Below are positions 27,034 to 36,464 of a DNA stretch of 64,000 nt, one piece after another. Every line of letters starts with the position of its first letter. Positions within the stretch are counted from its first letter, which is position 1. The notes under the pieces were generated by a model that was not told the DNA's origin, made no database searches, and saw nothing but the letters and a program-made list of their open reading frames with translations. Made by a program: the position numbers and the translations under genes. Source of the DNA: Flavobacterium sp. N502536 (GTDB lineage Bacteria > Bacteroidota > Bacteroidia > Flavobacteriales > Flavobacteriaceae); the NCBI RefSeq assembly GCF_025947345.1, contig NZ_CP110011.1:1426001-1490000 (forward strand). Reading direction: 5' to 3'.

Positions 27034-27807
27034 ATGAAAAATTTACTTCTTTATATTTTACTAACATTTTCTTTGGCAGTTTCTGCTCAGGAGAAAGACA
27101 AAACATTGCCTGACGCCAATGAGGAATATAAGCAGAATAAATTTACTGATGCCGAAGCCAACTACAGAATTTCTGAGTCAAAATTCCCAAAACGCGCGAC
27201 TGCCCCTTATAACCTGGGAAATACAATTTACAGACAAAATCAGGCTTCTGAAGCCAAGTTTGCTTACGCGAAAGCCATCAAAAATTCAAAAACAAGACCT
27301 GAAAAACACAAAGCATTTCACAACTTAGGAAATGTTTTCATGAAAGAGAAAAATTATACTCAGGCCGTTGAAGCCTACAAAGAAGCTTTGCGCAACGATC
27401 CGACTGACGAAGAATCGCGTTACAACTATGCTTTGGCCAAACAAAAACTAAAAGAAAATCCTCCGAAAAACGATAAAAACAAAGACAAGAATAAGGATAA
27501 AAAGAACGACAAAAAAGACGATCAGAAAAAAGACGGCGACAATAAAGACAAAAAGGACGGAAAAGACGATCAGAAAAAAGACGATAAAGGCGACAAAGAC
27601 AAGGATAAAAAAGACGGCAAAAACGACCCTAAGAAAGATGACAAATCCGACAACAAAGGGGAGCCAAAACCAATGCCGGGAGGAATATCCAAAGAAAGAG
27701 TTCAGAATTTACTAGATGCGGTAAACAACGAAGAAAAGAAAATTCAGGACAAAGTAAACGCCCAAAAGGTAAAAGGTAACCCTAAAAAAACAGAAAAAGA
27801 CTGGTAG
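27034..27807 (+). CDS. batC: BatC, exported TPR protein with Lys/Asp-rich tail
   Basis: A 257-residue exported protein with signal peptide to about residue 19. Three tetratricopeptide repeats cover about residues 28-140, with the typical APYNLGNTIYRQ and KAFHNLGNVFMKEKNYTQAV patterns. About residues 148-210 form a very low-complexity run of DKNKDKK and DDQKKD units, followed by a conserved C-terminal segment (GISKERVQNLLDAVNNEEKK). The highly charged linker is presumably unstructured. It probably works with the TPR protein BatE in assembling the Bat complex. Confidence 0.88.
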   Translation: MKNLLLYILLTFSLAVSAQEKDKTLPDANEEYKQNKFTDAEANYRISESKFPKRATAPYNLGNTIYRQNQASEAKFAYAKAIKNSKTRPEKHKAFHNLGNVFMKEKNYTQAVEAYKEALRNDPTDEESRYNYALAKQKLKENPPKNDKNKDKNKDKKNDKKDDQKKDGDNKDKKDGKDDQKKDDKGDKDKDKKDGKNDPKKDDKSDNKGEPKPMPGGISKERVQNLLDAVNNEEKKIQDKVNAQKVKGNPKKTEKDW

Positions 27808-27905
27808 ACCGATTGTTTGTCGTTTATAGTTTATAGTTCTTAAACCAACCATAAACTACAAACAACCAACAACAAACTATAAACAACAAACCGATTAAAC
27901 AAGTA
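27808..27905. repeat. Word-repeat gap ('tttatagttt' / 'aaactataaac')
   Basis: GTTTGTCGTTTATAGTTTAT on the left pairs with AACTATAAACAACAAAC on the right. Fifth distinct word set within the bat cluster. Confidence 0.75.
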
Positions 27906-29660
27906 ATGAAAAGATATTTAATTCTATTACTATTCACTTTTCAGGGGCTTATGGCTCAGGTTCAATTTGAAGCCAAAGTAAGCAAGAACACGCTTGGCGT
28001 AAATGAAAGACTGCGTATTGACTTCATCATGAATGTGGATGGAGACAACTTTGACCAGCCTACATTTGATGGTTTTAAAATTGTAGCCGGACCCAGCCAG
28101 CAAATAAGTCAGTCCTGGATTAATGGAAGAAGTTCTTTTCAAAAAATCTATTCTTATATTTTACAGCCCGACCGCAAAGGGACTGTAACGATCAAACAGG
28201 CCGCAATTGAATACAATGGTCAGGTTTACAAAACGGCACCTTTAAAGATTGTGGTAACCAATGCCGTTGCACAGGAAAGAGATCCGAATGACAGACCGCA
28301 AGGGTCCAGTACAGGCGATGAAATGCTCAATCTTGTAGCCGAAATTTCAAAGACAAATCCATATCTGAATGAACCGATTACCGTGGTATACAAGTTGTAT
28401 TTCAATTATATCAATGTAACAGGCTTCAAAGAACTGGCAAAACCTAAATACAACGACTTCTGGAATCAGAATATCGATATCAAACAACTGGCTGTTGAAC
28501 AGGGAAGTTATCAGGGACAAAGATGTTATTATGTCATCTTAAAAAAGACCATTTTATATCCTCAAAAATCAGGAAGGCTTACGATTGAACCGCTTTCACT
28601 TGACATAGGTGTGCAGCTACCAACCAACCGTCGTGATATGTTTGGTCAGATGATTGTAAGCGACGACAACAAAGTCGTTTCAGCAGGTGCTAAAACAATC
28701 AACGTACGTCCTTTGCCGGAAGCTACGAAACCTGAAGGTTTTGGAGGTGCGGTAGGTAAATTTAATTTTACGGTGACCCCTTCTAAAACAACTTTGAAAA
28801 ACGGAGAAAGCCTTGACTTGTTTGTGAGTGCCACCGGAAACGGGAACATGAAATTGTTTACGTTGCCAAAACCTGTTGTGCCTAATGCCTTAGAAATGTA
28901 CGATCCTGTACACGACGAAAAGGTAACCACTTCACTGTCGGGAATGTCTGGAAAAATTAGCGACAAATACACCATCATTCCACAATACAAAGGGAAGTAT
29001 GCGATCAAACCGATGCAATTTTCTTATTTTGATTTGAGTACCGGTTCCTATAAAACGATCACTTCTCAGGAAATTATGATTGATGTTTTAGACGGTCCGA
29101 TGCAGGCAGAAGCAAATGCTACGGCACACGCCTCTAAAAACGTAATTGCAAAAACAGAACAATTTAAATACATCAAGCCTAAAACAACTTTAGTAGCTAT
29201 TGCTAAAAACGATTTCTACGGCTCTAATTTGTATTATATTTTATTGTACCTGCCTTTCGTTATTCTGCCAATTATTATTCTGGCGAAGAAACGAAAAGAA
29301 GCCATTGACGGTGATGTAACCGGAAACCGTATTAAAATGAACAACAAGCTGGCGAAGAAATATTTATCTGAAGCTAAAAAACAGCTTAACAACAAAGAAC
29401 CATTTTATATCGCGCTGGAAAAAGCAATGCACAATTTCCTGAAAGCGAAACTGCATATTGAAACCTCAGAAATGAGTAAGGATAATATTCGCGAATTGTT
29501 ACTGTCCAGAAGTGCCAACCCGGAATCTGTACAGAGTTTTATTGATCTGACCGAAAACTGTGAATTCGCAAGATACGCTCCGGCATCAAGCGCGTCAATC
29601 CAGCAGGATTTTGACAAAGCTGTTTTGATCATTTCGGATTTAGAAAAGCAAATTGTTTAA
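27906..29660 (+). CDS. batD: BatD, oxygen-tolerance protein
   Basis: A 584-residue exported membrane protein. Residues 1-17 are a signal peptide. About residues 18-420 contain repeated beta-sandwich domains of the BatD (oxygen tolerance) family, with IVAGPSQQISQSWINGRSSF, NEPITVVYKLYFNY and GKFNFTVTPSKTTLKNGES as characteristic pieces. A membrane segment is at about 438-460 (NLYYILLYLPFVILPIIILA), followed by a cytoplasmic helical tail of about 120 residues. It probably forms the periplasmic part of the Bat complex. Confidence 0.92.
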   Translation: MKRYLILLLFTFQGLMAQVQFEAKVSKNTLGVNERLRIDFIMNVDGDNFDQPTFDGFKIVAGPSQQISQSWINGRSSFQKIYSYILQPDRKGTVTIKQAAIEYNGQVYKTAPLKIVVTNAVAQERDPNDRPQGSSTGDEMLNLVAEISKTNPYLNEPITVVYKLYFNYINVTGFKELAKPKYNDFWNQNIDIKQLAVEQGSYQGQRCYYVILKKTILYPQKSGRLTIEPLSLDIGVQLPTNRRDMFGQMIVSDDNKVVSAGAKTINVRPLPEATKPEGFGGAVGKFNFTVTPSKTTLKNGESLDLFVSATGNGNMKLFTLPKPVVPNALEMYDPVHDEKVTTSLSGMSGKISDKYTIIPQYKGKYAIKPMQFSYFDLSTGSYKTITSQEIMIDVLDGPMQAEANATAHASKNVIAKTEQFKYIKPKTTLVAIAKNDFYGSNLYYILLYLPFVILPIIILAKKRKEAIDGDVTGNRIKMNNKLAKKYLSEAKKQLNNKEPFYIALEKAMHNFLKAKLHIETSEMSKDNIRELLLSRSANPESVQSFIDLTENCEFARYAPASSASIQQDFDKAVLIISDLEKQIV

Positions 29661-29671
29661 ACTTAAATAAA

Positions 29672-29706
29672 CTCAAATCCGACTGGTTTTAAAAACGGGT
29701 CGGGTT
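29672..29706 (+). repeat. Hairpin between batD and batE
   Basis: AAATCCGAC and GTCGGGTTT flank a short A/T loop. There is no T run after it, so it is more likely a processing or stability element than a terminator. Confidence 0.5.
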
Positions 29707-29719
29707 TAAAAGAAATAAA

Positions 29720-30469
29720 ATGAAAAACATAGTCTTGTACCTTTTTTTATTAATTACTCAGGTTTTCTTTGCTCAGAGCAGCTTTGAAAAGGGAAATGCG
29801 TTGTATCAAAAAGGACAATATCAACAAGCCGTTGATGTATATGAAAGCATTATCAAAGAAGACAAACAGCAATCGGCAGAATTGTATTTCAATCTGGCAA
29901 ACAGTTATTACAAATTAAACAAAGTCGCTCCTTCGATCTATAACTACGAAAAAGCACTGGTCTTAAAACCACATGATCCGGAGACCTTAAACAACCTGAA
30001 ATTTGCCAAGAAACTAACCATTGATGAAATCAAAGAAGTTCCAAAAGTAGGTTTCGCCAAACTGATTCAAAACTTTACCGGTATCTTCAATTACAATACC
30101 TGGGCTATCATTTCGATCGCAATTGCCTTCGCCTTTTTATTGACTTTTATTGGCTATTACTTTTCTCAGCTGACCCTTTCGAAAAGAATTTACTTCATCG
30201 GAATGTTTGTTCTTTTGGTGGCTTTGCTTTTAAGCGTTTCGGCAGGTATGTCTGAAAAAAATCATTTTGACAACGATCGTCCTGCAATTGTTTTTGCCGA
30301 ATTGAGTGAAATTCGCAGTGAACCACAAAAAGCAGGCTCTGCCATTACTTTGTTACATGAAGGAGCTAAAGTCTACGTTTTAGAAACTGTTGGAGGCTGG
30401 AAAAAAATCGAATTAACCGACGGAACAGAAGGCTGGATTGATGCTTCAACCATTAAAGAAGTAAAATAA
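29720..30469 (+). CDS. batE: BatE, TPR and SH3-like membrane protein
   Basis: A 249-residue protein ending the bat cluster. It has a signal peptide (to about residue 19), two or three TPR units (about residues 22-95, with FEKGNALYQKGQYQQAVDVY and AELYFNLANSYYKLNKV), two membrane segments (about 130-150 and 158-176) and a C-terminal SH3-like domain (about 190-249, ending EGWIDASTIKEVK). This layout is that of BatE. A terminator hairpin follows within 20 bases. Confidence 0.9.
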   Translation: MKNIVLYLFLLITQVFFAQSSFEKGNALYQKGQYQQAVDVYESIIKEDKQQSAELYFNLANSYYKLNKVAPSIYNYEKALVLKPHDPETLNNLKFAKKLTIDEIKEVPKVGFAKLIQNFTGIFNYNTWAIISIAIAFAFLLTFIGYYFSQLTLSKRIYFIGMFVLLVALLLSVSAGMSEKNHFDNDRPAIVFAELSEIRSEPQKAGSAITLLHEGAKVYVLETVGGWKKIELTDGTEGWIDASTIKEVK

Positions 30470-30489
30470 AATTTCTCTAAAACTCAAAT

Positions 30490-30532
30490 AAAAAATCCCA
30501 AAACCAATTTTAAAATGGTATTTGGGATTTTC
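30490..30532 (+). terminator. Terminator of the bat cluster
   Basis: The arms AAAATCCCAAA.. and ..TTTGGGATTTT (30492-30511, 30511-30530) pair with one bulge and are followed by T-rich sequence. The words match the AAATCCCAAA family of the intergenic repeats, so the repeat may double as terminator. Confidence 0.7.
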
Positions 30533-30637
30533 ATTTTAGGCTCTAATTGTTTCAAAATCACATAAGTGATATAAGAATAATTAGATTTAAGACTGTTTAA
30601 GCAATAAACTTACTTATATCAATTTTACGGTTTACAA

Positions 30638-31207
30638 TCAAAAAGTATAGGTTTTTAAAGGCGTCACACAGTAATCCAGCTTCACATCTGATTCAAAGAC
30701 ATCTGCAATCTGATCCTCGGCTTCAAAAAAGGAAAGTCCAATCTTGATCGTCTCCGGTTTGCATTCCGCGAGAAACTTATCGTAAAAACCTTTTCCATAA
30801 CCTACCCGATTTCCAAAGCTATCAAAAACTAAAAGCGGCACAAAAACCACTTCAATCGTTTCAGACGGAACAGGCAAACCATTTACGGGTTCCGGAATAT
30901 TATATTCGTTTTTCTTGATTCTGGTATTGTCTGTCAACAAAAAATGGGTCATGCCCCGGGTTTCAAAATCACTTTTTGAAACCACTATTTCTTTGTCTTT
31001 TCCCGAAAGCAAATGCAAAACATATTCGGTATTCACTTCCCGCTGTTCCTCAATCGGAAGAAAAACGTGGTAATAGGTTTTATCCCAAATGGGCAATTGG
31101 ATTAAAGCATTGGCAATAGCCAGACTTTTTTCTTCGATATCATTTTCCGAAAGTTCTTTTCGAAGACTTTTATAGTGTAATCGTAACTCTTTTTTATTCG
31201 TCGGCAT
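30638..31207 (-). CDS. 5-formyltetrahydrofolate cyclo-ligase
   Basis: Converts 5-formyl-THF to 5,10-methenyl-THF with ATP. The C-terminal half has the family signature VVFVPLLVFDSFGNRVGYGKG followed by FYDKFL (about residues 121-145), the phosphate/ATP-binding part. The N-terminal Arg-Lys-rich helix (KKELRLHYKSLRKEL) is also conserved. The start at 31207 (189 residues) is preferred over the upstream ATGs at 31213 and 31243 because it begins just before this helix. It overlaps the stop region of the upstream gene by 14 bases, so the two are co-transcribed. Confidence 0.88.
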   Translation of the reverse strand: MPTNKKELRLHYKSLRKELSENDIEEKSLAIANALIQLPIWDKTYYHVFLPIEEQREVNTEYVLHLLSGKDKEIVVSKSDFETRGMTHFLLTDNTRIKKNEYNIPEPVNGLPVPSETIEVVFVPLLVFDSFGNRVGYGKGFYDKFLAECKPETIKIGLSFFEAEDQIADVFESDVKLDYCVTPLKTYTF

Positions 31208-32174
31208 GTTCATCACTGTTTTTAGACATATGGTAAATGGCATCCCCTTCGTACACGATTGGCGAGTGATTGGCGTTAATCACAAACCCATCATGAGGTG
31301 CTTTTACTTTTTGTTCAAATTTACCAAACGGATCTGTAATAATGGCCAGGATAGTCCCTTTGGTTACAAAACGTCCAATCCTGTTATAATCGTGCAGCAG
31401 GCCTGAGCATTTGGCGCGCAGCCAAACCGAATTTTTAATATAAATAGAAGGTTCATCCTCTGTTTCCACCAGCTGTTTGGAATCGAGCATTTTTAAATAA
31501 TGCAACAAACGCTTTGCTCCCTTTACCCCTTCATTTGCAACAAAATCATTAATATCCAGCGATTTTCCTCCTTCAAAAAGCAGCATTTTTACATTGGCTT
31601 TTTCGCAGGTATTTCGGAAAGAACCGTTGATGTTTTTAGAGTATAAAGTAAAAGGCGCGTTAAACACATCGGCAAGTATTTTCAACTCGGGATTGTTCTG
31701 TGTGATTCTGATTTGCGGAGCATTAAAACGGCTTGCTCCTCCGGCATGAAAATCAACTGCATAATCGATAATCGGTAAAATTTCGGCCACAATATGATAG
31801 GCAAAACGGCTTGCCAGAGAACCTTTTTTACTTCCCGGAAAAACCCGGTTCAGGTCACGCCCGTCGGGAAACTCTCTCGATTTATTTACAAAACCGTACA
31901 TATTGATAATGGGAATACAAATGATAGTTCCTCTCGAAGGGCGATTGATTTTTTTGCTGATAATTTGTCGGACCACTTCGACACCGTTGATCTCATCTCC
32001 GTGGATTCCTGCCGAGAATAAAACAACAGGACCTTCTATTTTCGAACGGCGTACAATAACCGGAATATTAAGTTTTGTGGTGGTGTGCAGGCGCGCAATT
32101 TCAACGTTTATCGTTTTACTCTCACCCGGCAAAATTGCTTCGCCAAAAATAATCAGGGGTTTACTGTTTTTCAT
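31194..32174 (-). CDS. Succinylglutamate desuccinylase/aspartoacylase family zinc hydrolase
   Basis: A 326-residue M14-type metalloenzyme. The zinc ligands His and Glu are in SAGIHGDEINGVEVVRQ (about residues 54-70), and the third ligand His is in YAVDFHAGGASRFNAPQ (about residue 138). The C-terminal 80 residues form the beta domain of the family, with LHDYNRIGRFVTKGTILAI and HDGFVINANHSPIVYEGDAI. Family members hydrolyse N-acyl amino acids. No arginine succinyltransferase pathway genes are nearby, so the substrate is open. It overlaps the 5-formyl-THF cyclo-ligase gene. Confidence 0.85.
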   Translation of the reverse strand: MKNSKPLIIFGEAILPGESKTINVEIARLHTTTKLNIPVIVRRSKIEGPVVLFSAGIHGDEINGVEVVRQIISKKINRPSRGTIICIPIINMYGFVNKSREFPDGRDLNRVFPGSKKGSLASRFAYHIVAEILPIIDYAVDFHAGGASRFNAPQIRITQNNPELKILADVFNAPFTLYSKNINGSFRNTCEKANVKMLLFEGGKSLDINDFVANEGVKGAKRLLHYLKMLDSKQLVETEDEPSIYIKNSVWLRAKCSGLLHDYNRIGRFVTKGTILAIITDPFGKFEQKVKAPHDGFVINANHSPIVYEGDAIYHMSKNSDEHADE

Positions 32175-32219
32175 GTAGAATTATAAAATCTAAATATAGA
32201 AATTATTCTTTTGATTTCG

Positions 32220-32227
32220 TAAATTTG
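32220..32227 (+). promoter_or_regulatory. -7 promoter element for uvrC
   Basis: TAAATTTG is a perfect TAnnTTTG, 80 bases upstream of the uvrC start codon. No -33 TTG is found at the right distance. Confidence 0.4.
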
Positions 32228-32307
32228 AAACTAAATCAATGTTAAGGTTTTTAAACGCCGAAAGGTTCTTTAAAAAGCACAACCGCTATCTTCAGAAATA
32301 AAACAGA

Positions 32308-34101
32308 ATGCATAAACCGTCCTTAGATCTTCAAATCCAAACCTTGCCTGACAATCCGGGCGTGTATCAATATTATGATAAAGACGGGAAGATTTTATAT
32401 GTTGGAAAAGCCAAAAACTTAAAAAAAAGAGTTTCCTCTTATTTCAATAAAATACACGATACCGCCAAAACCAATGTGCTGGTTAAGAAAATTGTAACCA
32501 TAAAACACATCGTCGTTCCCACAGAAACCGATGCGCTTTTATTGGAAAACAACCTGATCAAAACCCTGCAGCCCCGATACAATGTGCTGCTTCGTGACGA
32601 TAAAACTTACCCTTGGCTCTGCATCAAGAAAGAACCTTTTTCGAGAATATTCTCTACACGAAAAATGGTCAAAGACGGCTCTGAATATTTTGGCCCTTAC
32701 ACCAGTTTCAAAACTGTACATACCATACTCGATTTAATCAAAGAATTGTACCCTTTAAGAACCTGTAATTTCGATTTAAGCCAATCCAACATCGATTCAG
32801 GAAAATTTAAAGTTTGTCTCGAATATCACATTGGCAATTGCAAAGGCCCTTGTGAAGGACTGGAATCTTTGGAAGACTATCAGCGGCAAGTCGATGCGAT
32901 TCGCGAAATTCTAAAAGGGAATTTCAAAGAAAGCATGAAAGACTTCAAACGACTGATGACTCAATATGCAAAAGATTTACGTTTTGAAGAAGCTCAAAAA
33001 ATAAAAGAAAAAATTGATGTCCTCGAGAATTACCAGTCGCGATCGACTATTGTAAATCCGAAGATTACCAATATTGATGTTTTCTCGATTGTTTCGGATG
33101 AAAGTGCCGCCTATGTTAACTTTCTACAGATTTCGCACGGGTCGATTATACGTTCGCATACCTTAGAAATCAAGAAAAAACTGGACGAAACCGACGAAGA
33201 ATTATTAGAACTTGCCATTATAGAGCTTCGCGAGCGTTTTCAGTTGCTTTCCAAAGAAATTATCGTTCCGTTTGAAATGGATCTGGGCGAAAACATTAAA
33301 ACTACCGTTCCGCAACTGGGAGACAAAAAACAAATACTGGAGCTCTCGATTCGAAATGCAAAGTTTTACCGAATTGAACAGCTCAAACAGTTACAAATTA
33401 TAGATCCCGACCGACATGCCAACCGAATCATGGCGCAAATGCAAAAGGACCTGCGATTGCCTGTTGAACCACGTCATATCGAATGTTTTGATAACTCAAA
33501 CATTCAGGGAACAAATCCGGTCGCAGCCTGTGTTGTTTTTAAAGACGGGAAACCCAGTAAAAAAGACTATCGTCACTTTAACGTCAAAACCGTTGAAGGT
33601 CCTGACGATTTTGCTTCGATGACCGAAATCGTATACCGTCGTTACAAAAGACTGTTAGACGAAAATGAACCTTTACCGCAATTAATCATTATTGACGGTG
33701 GAAAAGGACAACTGTCTGCAGCATTAAAAAGCATCGATGCCTTAGAACTTCGCGGCAAAATTGCGATCATTGGAATTGCGAAACGACTCGAGGAATTATT
33801 TTATCCGGGCGATTCAATTCCGCTATATCTCGATAAAAAATCTGAAACTTTAAAAGTGATTCAGCAATTACGAAACGAGGCACACCGCTTTGGAATTACT
33901 TTTCACAGAGACAAACGAAGCAAGGCAGCGCTCAACTCTTCTGTAGAAAGCATACCCGGCATTGGCGAAAAAACAATGCTCACGTTAATACAACATTTCA
34001 AAAGTGTTAAAAGATTGAAATTAGCGACTGAAAAAGAAATATCCGATATCATAGGAGTGTCAAAAGCCAAAAAAATTGTCGACTTTTACAAAACCAACTA
34101 G
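32308..34101 (+). CDS. uvrC: Excinuclease ABC subunit C
   Basis: Makes both incisions in nucleotide excision repair. The 597-residue protein has the GIY-YIG nuclease at the N-terminus (PGVYQYYDKDGKILYVGKAK, residues 17-36), the UVR helix pair near 205-240 (LRFEEAQKIKEKIDVLENY), the RNase-H-like 5' nuclease domain with IECFDNSNIQGTNPVA and IIDGGKGQLSAA (about residues 385-475), and a C-terminal helix-hairpin-helix region (SIPGIGEKTMLTLIQHF). All catalytic regions appear intact. Confidence 0.97.
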   Translation: MHKPSLDLQIQTLPDNPGVYQYYDKDGKILYVGKAKNLKKRVSSYFNKIHDTAKTNVLVKKIVTIKHIVVPTETDALLLENNLIKTLQPRYNVLLRDDKTYPWLCIKKEPFSRIFSTRKMVKDGSEYFGPYTSFKTVHTILDLIKELYPLRTCNFDLSQSNIDSGKFKVCLEYHIGNCKGPCEGLESLEDYQRQVDAIREILKGNFKESMKDFKRLMTQYAKDLRFEEAQKIKEKIDVLENYQSRSTIVNPKITNIDVFSIVSDESAAYVNFLQISHGSIIRSHTLEIKKKLDETDEELLELAIIELRERFQLLSKEIIVPFEMDLGENIKTTVPQLGDKKQILELSIRNAKFYRIEQLKQLQIIDPDRHANRIMAQMQKDLRLPVEPRHIECFDNSNIQGTNPVAACVVFKDGKPSKKDYRHFNVKTVEGPDDFASMTEIVYRRYKRLLDENEPLPQLIIIDGGKGQLSAALKSIDALELRGKIAIIGIAKRLEELFYPGDSIPLYLDKKSETLKVIQQLRNEAHRFGITFHRDKRSKAALNSSVESIPGIGEKTMLTLIQHFKSVKRLKLATEKEISDIIGVSKAKKIVDFYKTN

Positions 34102-34102
34102 T

Positions 34103-34110
34103 TATCTTTA
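34103..34110 (+). promoter_or_regulatory. Possible promoter of the patatin gene
   Basis: TATCTTTA resembles TAnnTTTG, with a TTG at 34076-34078 about 24 bases upstream. If used, transcription starts after the ATG at 34110, supporting the internal start at 34245. Confidence 0.3.
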
Positions 34111-34244
34111 TGCGTACTGATCGACTGCCCCACGAAAATACCACATCGAAACGTTCTTTTTCTTCACTGCAAAAAGATTTTTCTAAAGTTGCTCTTTTCT
34201 TCCAGAAAGGAAAGGCGCTTTGTATTTCGCAGTTGTCATTCTCC

Positions 34245-36464
34245 ATGTGGAGCGCAATGGTCTTACTTTTTGTAGTATTGCTAAATCCACAAAAAATATT
34301 CTCGCAGGAACAAAAAAAAGACAGTCTGAAAAGACCCAAAATTGGATTGGTTTTAAGCGGTGGAGGAGCCAAAGGATTTGCACACATTGGAGTGCTAAAG
34401 GTTCTCGAAGAAGCCGGAATCAAAATCGATTTTATTGGCGGTACGAGTATGGGATCTATAATTGGCGGACTTTATGCTTCCGGTTATAATGCAACACAAA
34501 TCGATTCCATTTTCAAAAAGACCAACTTCGACGAACTCATCAACGATTACATTCCGCGTTCGTCCAAAAACTTTTATGGCAAAAAAAATGACGAGCTGTA
34601 TGCCATCGTTTTGCCTTTCAGCAACTTCAAAATCGGAATTCCGGAAGCCCTTTCCAAAGGAATGTACAACTATAATTTGTTAAGCGGTCTTACGAGAAAT
34701 GTACGTCATGTACGCGATTTCAACAAACTCCCGACCCCCTTTTTGTGTATTGGTACCAATATTGAAACCGGTGAAGAAGTTTTACTAAACAAAGGAAATC
34801 TCGTTCAGGCCATGATGGCAAGTGCGGCATTCCCTTCCCTGTTCACCCCTGTTGAAATTGATGGCAATTTACTGGTTGATGGTGGTGTAGTCAATAACTA
34901 TCCCATCAAAGAAGTGCGCAACCTGGGCGCTGATATTATTATTGGTGTGGATGTGCAGGACGATCTTATGAACCGCAAAAACCTTAAAAACGCAACTAAA
35001 ATACTGGTACAGATTACCAATTTGCAATCTATCGATAAAATGAAAAGCAAAATCAAGGATACCGACGTTTACATCAAACCGGACATTCGTGATTATGGCG
35101 TAATTTCATTTGACAAAGGAGAAGAAATCATCAGAAAAGGAGAAGAAGCAGCCTTTGCCGTTTATGAAAGAATTAAATCTTTGACCGATGAAACGCATTT
35201 TTATAAAAAACCAAAACTAAAAATTGTCACCGATACACTCGAGATTAAAGAAATAAACAGCGAAAACCTTGAGAATTACACCAAAGAGTACATTCGCGGA
35301 AAACTTCGTTTTAAACCCGGAAGCACCATCACCTATAGCGATCTTAAAACCGGAATCAACAATCTGAATGCTACCCAGAACTTTAGCACCATATCATATT
35401 GCCTGGAGCCGAATGAGCAGCAGGACAATCTTGATATCGTTTTGAAAGAAAACCCAACCCAGACTTTTTTAAAACTGGGCCTGCATTATGACGGACTTTA
35501 CAAAAGCGGTATCCTGCTCAATCTTACCCATAAAAAAACCTTCTTAAAAAATGACGTTACTTCTATCGACGTTATTTTGGGAGATAACTTTAGATACGAT
35601 TTCAATTATTATGTGGAAAACGGTTTTAATATCAGCTTTGGATTTCAGTCCCGATTGAACCAATTCAATCGAAATGTTACCACAAGCATCAGCACCTTAA
35701 CCACACAGACTCCAAATATAAACCTCATTAATGTTGATTTCTTAGACATCACCAATCAGGCTTATTTTCAAACCATCTTTGTGCAAAAATTCCTCATGGG
35801 CGGTGGTTTTGAACACAAATATTTAAAAATCAACTCGCCTACACTTAACACTACAGGAAACATTATTGAAAAGAGCAACTATTTTAGTCTTTTTGGTTAT
35901 TTAAAATACGATTCGTTCGACAAAAAGAGTTTTCCACACTCAGGCTTGTATTTCTCTACCGACTTGCAAACCTATCTGGCGTCATCCGATTACACCCATC
36001 AGTTTAAACCGTTCTCGATTGCACAGGCCGAAATTGCATTTGCAAAAACACTGTTCAGAAAAGCTACCGTAAAAATTGAAGCCGATGCCGGATTTAATAT
36101 TGGCAGCGACAGCGTTCCGTTTTTCGATTTTATCCTTGGTGGATATGGTTACAGCAAAATCAATAACTTCAATTATTTTTATGGATATGACTTTCTAAGT
36201 ATAGCCGGAAACAGCTTTATCAAAACCGCGATTACCTTAGATTATGAAATTTTTAAAAAGAATCACGTTAACTTATCTGCCAATTTCGCCAATTTAGGAG
36301 ACGATATTTTTACTAAGGTCGACTGGATTTCGATGCCAAAATACTCCGGATACGCGGTTGGTTATGGATTAGAAACCATCATTGGCCCAATCGAAATCAA
36401 ACAATCCTGGTCACCTGAACTATCTAAAAGCTACACCTGGTTTAGTATTGGATTTTCATTTTAG
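34245..36464 (+). CDS. Patatin-like phospholipase with POTRA and outer-membrane barrel (PlpD type)
   Basis: A serine acyl hydrolase joined to a beta-barrel, the arrangement of type Vd autotransporters. After a signal sequence (start ATG at 34245, VLLFVVLLNPQKIFSQ) comes the patatin domain: oxyanion loop SGGGAKGFAH, nucleophile elbow GGTSMGS (GxSxG) and catalytic Asp in LLVDGGVVNNYP. A POTRA-like segment follows (about 320 residues after the start, with KEYIRGKLRFKPGSTITYSD), then about 320 residues of barrel strands ending in WFSIGFSF. The reading frame is open from 34110, but that longer start would bury the signal peptide behind 45 polar residues. It follows uvrC closely. Substrate is probably phospholipid. 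Confidence 0.88.
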   Translation: MWSAMVLLFVVLLNPQKIFSQEQKKDSLKRPKIGLVLSGGGAKGFAHIGVLKVLEEAGIKIDFIGGTSMGSIIGGLYASGYNATQIDSIFKKTNFDELINDYIPRSSKNFYGKKNDELYAIVLPFSNFKIGIPEALSKGMYNYNLLSGLTRNVRHVRDFNKLPTPFLCIGTNIETGEEVLLNKGNLVQAMMASAAFPSLFTPVEIDGNLLVDGGVVNNYPIKEVRNLGADIIIGVDVQDDLMNRKNLKNATKILVQITNLQSIDKMKSKIKDTDVYIKPDIRDYGVISFDKGEEIIRKGEEAAFAVYERIKSLTDETHFYKKPKLKIVTDTLEIKEINSENLENYTKEYIRGKLRFKPGSTITYSDLKTGINNLNATQNFSTISYCLEPNEQQDNLDIVLKENPTQTFLKLGLHYDGLYKSGILLNLTHKKTFLKNDVTSIDVILGDNFRYDFNYYVENGFNISFGFQSRLNQFNRNVTTSISTLTTQTPNINLINVDFLDITNQAYFQTIFVQKFLMGGGFEHKYLKINSPTLNTTGNIIEKSNYFSLFGYLKYDSFDKKSFPHSGLYFSTDLQTYLASSDYTHQFKPFSIAQAEIAFAKTLFRKATVKIEADAGFNIGSDSVPFFDFILGGYGYSKINNFNYFYGYDFLSIAGNSFIKTAITLDYEIFKKNHVNLSANFANLGDDIFTKVDWISMPKYSGYAVGYGLETIIGPIEIKQSWSPELSKSYTWFSIGFSF

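Noticed and set aside
27470..27660. Lys/Asp-rich stretch of BatC as a separate simple-sequence repeat
   Set aside because: It stays in frame and is a normal linker in BatC proteins.
34110..34244. N-terminal extension of the patatin protein
   Set aside because: The first 45 codons would put a polar stretch in front of the signal sequence and probably lie upstream of the transcription start.
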